Shown: positions 7,332-8,310 of the stretch, piece by piece
Numbering within the stretch: position 1 is the first letter of the stretch
How the letters are laid out: each line of letters opens with the position of its first letter
Assembly (NCBI GenBank): GCA_031279175.1
Contig: JAITJA010000083.1
Location: 1 to 8,310 of the forward strand
From: Odoribacteraceae bacterium
Lineage (GTDB): Bacteria > Bacteroidota > Bacteroidia > Bacteroidales > Marinifilaceae
Length of the DNA: 8,310 nucleotides
Reading direction: 5' to 3'
Made by a program: the position numbers and the translations under genes
The notes under the pieces: model-generated
Databases searched by the model: none
What the model was told of the DNA's origin: nothing
The model's input: only the letters and a program-made list of their open reading frames with translations

Positions 7332-8078
7332 ATGTATCAACTGAATGGTTTCGAGATCTGGGAGTATCCCGAGTTGTCGTCGACGAACGACGAGGCGGCG
7401 CGACGTGCCGGCGAGTTACCCGATCGCGGCGTGGTGGTGGCCAGGAGGCAAACCGGCGGGCGGGGACAAGGCGGTAATCAATGGGAGAGCGAGGCAGGGA
7501 AGAATATCACGATGACTATCGCTTTCAGGCCGCGACAGTTGCCGGCAAGGGATCAGTTCGCGATCTCGATGGCTGTCGCCCTGGGCACGCGGGATCTCGT
7601 GGCGCGATACGCGAGTGGATGCTCCGTGAAGTGGCCAAATGACGTGTACGTTGACGACCGGAAGATCGCCGGTATCTTGATCGAGCACGTGGTGACGGGG
7701 GAGGCGCTGACTCTCTCGCTGTGCGGCGTGGGGCTGAACGTGAACCAGACGCGCTTCACGTCGGACGCGCCGAATCCCGTGTCTCTCTCCTTGATTCTCG
7801 GGCGGGAATTGCCGACGCGGGAGGTGATGGAGGGGCTTCTCGACGCGATCGATAGGAGGTATCGCTTGATTAATGACCCCTCGACGTTGCGTCGCGATTA
7901 TCTCGCGTCTCTCTATCGCGGCACGGGGACGAGCGAGTGGGAGGATGACAAGGGACGTTTCATGGCAATTGTAGAAGGGGTGAACGGGTACGGGCAGTTG
8001 TTGCTGCGCGACGAGGAGGGTAGGACGCGCGTGTATAATTTCAAGGAGGTTAGATGCCCGCGAGTCGATAACGGGTGA
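7332..8078 (+). CDS. birA: Biotin--[acetyl-CoA-carboxylase] ligase, no DNA-binding domain
   Basis: Biotin protein ligase, which makes biotinyl-AMP from biotin and ATP and attaches biotin to a lysine of the carrier domain of acetyl-CoA carboxylase and related carboxylases in the cytosol. The 248-residue protein shows SSTND (16-20), the biotinyl-AMP loop ARRQTGGRGQGGNQW (37-51), KWPNDVYVDDRKIAGILIE (100-118) with K111 in the KxxGIL segment, and GVGLNVNQ (132-139). A small C-terminal domain follows, ending in YNFKEV (235-240). The N-terminal helix-turn-helix of E. coli BirA is absent, so it should be a monofunctional ligase rather than a biotin repressor, as usual in Bacteroidota. The ATG follows an A-rich leader 73 bases after recQ; no upstream start fits the family. 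It is followed by terminator-like hairpins and the tandem array. Confidence 0.96.
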   Translation: MYQLNGFEIWEYPELSSTNDEAARRAGELPDRGVVVARRQTGGRGQGGNQWESEAGKNITMTIAFRPRQLPARDQFAISMAVALGTRDLVARYASGCSVKWPNDVYVDDRKIAGILIEHVVTGEALTLSLCGVGLNVNQTRFTSDAPNPVSLSLILGRELPTREVMEGLLDAIDRRYRLINDPSTLRRDYLASLYRGTGTSEWEDDKGRFMAIVEGVNGYGQLLLRDEEGRTRVYNFKEVRCPRVDNG

Positions 8079-8079
8079 T

Positions 8080-8105
8080 TGCCGGTAGCTGGCATTCTTC
8101 TCTTT
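8080..8105 (+). terminator. Candidate intrinsic terminator after birA
   Basis: TGCCGG (8080-8085) can pair with CTGGCA (8089-8094), including one G-T wobble, around a three-base loop. It is followed by the T-rich tract TTCTTCTCTTT (8095-8105). It begins two bases after the birA TGA stop. The stem is short, so strength is uncertain. Confidence 0.5.
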
Positions 8106-8134
8106 GTCCCGGGGCTTCGTGTCCCGGGACTTCG
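8105..8134. repeat. 15-base tandem duplication forming a strong GC hairpin
   Basis: TGTCCCGGGGCTTCG (8105-8119) is followed directly by TGTCCCGGGACTTCG (8120-8134), with 14 of 15 bases identical. Because the unit contains the palindrome CCCGGG, the duplication forms an 8-base perfect stem, GTCCCGGG (8106-8113) with CCCGGGAC (8123-8130), around a 9-base loop. It could act as a second terminator for birA or for transcription entering from the right; the downstream TTCGTTGCTT is only moderately T-rich. Confidence 0.6.
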
Positions 8135-8144
8135 TTGCTTGTCC

Positions 8145-8310
8145 AACGTGTAGGAAGCACCAAACAACGTGTAGGAAGCATAAAACAACGTGTAGGAAGC
8201 ATAAAACAACGTGTAGGAAGCACCAAACAACGTGTAGGAAGCATAAAACAACGTGTAGGAAGCATAAAACAACGTGTAGGAAGCACCAAACAACGTGTAG
8301 GAAGCATAAA
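8145..8310. repeat. 21-base tandem repeat array with A-B-B higher-order pattern, running off the window
   Basis: Eight units of 21 bases start at 8145, 8166, 8187, 8208, 8229, 8250, 8271 and 8292; the last is cut by the window edge. Each has the invariant core AACGTGTAGGAAGCA followed by CCAAAC (type A) or TAAAAC (type B). The order is A B B A B B A B, so the larger unit is 63 bases. Copies of each type are identical in the visible stretch, indicating recent expansion or homogenisation. There are no spacers, so it is not CRISPR. Nothing shows whether it is coding; the full array length is unknown. Confidence 0.95.

Noticed and set aside
8043..8071. AAGGAGGT followed by ATG at 8054, looking like a ribosome site and start
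   Set aside because: The frame ends after five codons (MPASR) and lies inside the end of birA; the phylum rarely uses Shine-Dalgarno sites.
7913..8307. Minus-strand open frames across the tandem array and the end of birA
   Set aside because: They are composed mainly of the repeat plus antisense birA sequence, and the openness follows from a 21-base unit without stops. They are recorded as a finding, not as genes.
8145..8310. CRISPR array
   Set aside because: Units are directly adjacent with no unique spacers, and no cas gene is present.

Overview
The window looks like chromosomal DNA from a GC-rich member of the Bacteroidota, probably Bacteroidales. The evidence is the set of protein families (cysteate synthase-like enzyme, Bacteroidetes-type RecQ, HTH-less BirA, long YihY/BrkB protein), A-rich start regions without clear Shine-Dalgarno sequences, and a TAnnTTTG-type -7 box. 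The high GC and the cysteate synthase would suit Alistipes or a relative, but the genus is a guess. No rRNA, tRNA, insertion sequence, phage gene or CRISPR array was found.

Layout. Bases 1-4537 hold three tightly spaced plus-strand genes with 10-base gaps, probably one operon: the 3' part of a GT-C membrane glycosyltransferase with C-terminal TPR repeats, a PLP-dependent cysteate synthase-like enzyme, and a YihY/BrkB-family membrane protein with a winged-helix-like tail. Bases 4538-4723 are non-coding between convergent genes and contain a hairpin, short direct repeats and the point where base skew changes sign. A minus-strand DEDDh exonuclease (4724-5218) is divergent from recQ (5324-7258), which is followed by birA (7332-8078). 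Past birA come a terminator-like hairpin, a 15-base tandem duplication forming a strong hairpin, and a 21-base tandem repeat array from 8145 to the window edge.

How the genes fit together. The left operon is cell-envelope in flavour: a lipid-linked-sugar type glycosyltransferase, an enzyme that in this phylum can supply cysteate for sulfonolipids, and a polytopic membrane protein. The right half is DNA metabolism (exonuclease, RecQ) plus biotin attachment. The most notable non-gene signals are the abrupt strand-composition switch near 4540-4600 (plus strand C/A-rich to the left, G/T-rich to the right) and the perfectly homogenised repeat array with an A-B-B higher-order pattern at the right edge. 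I see no clear novel defence or mobile system.
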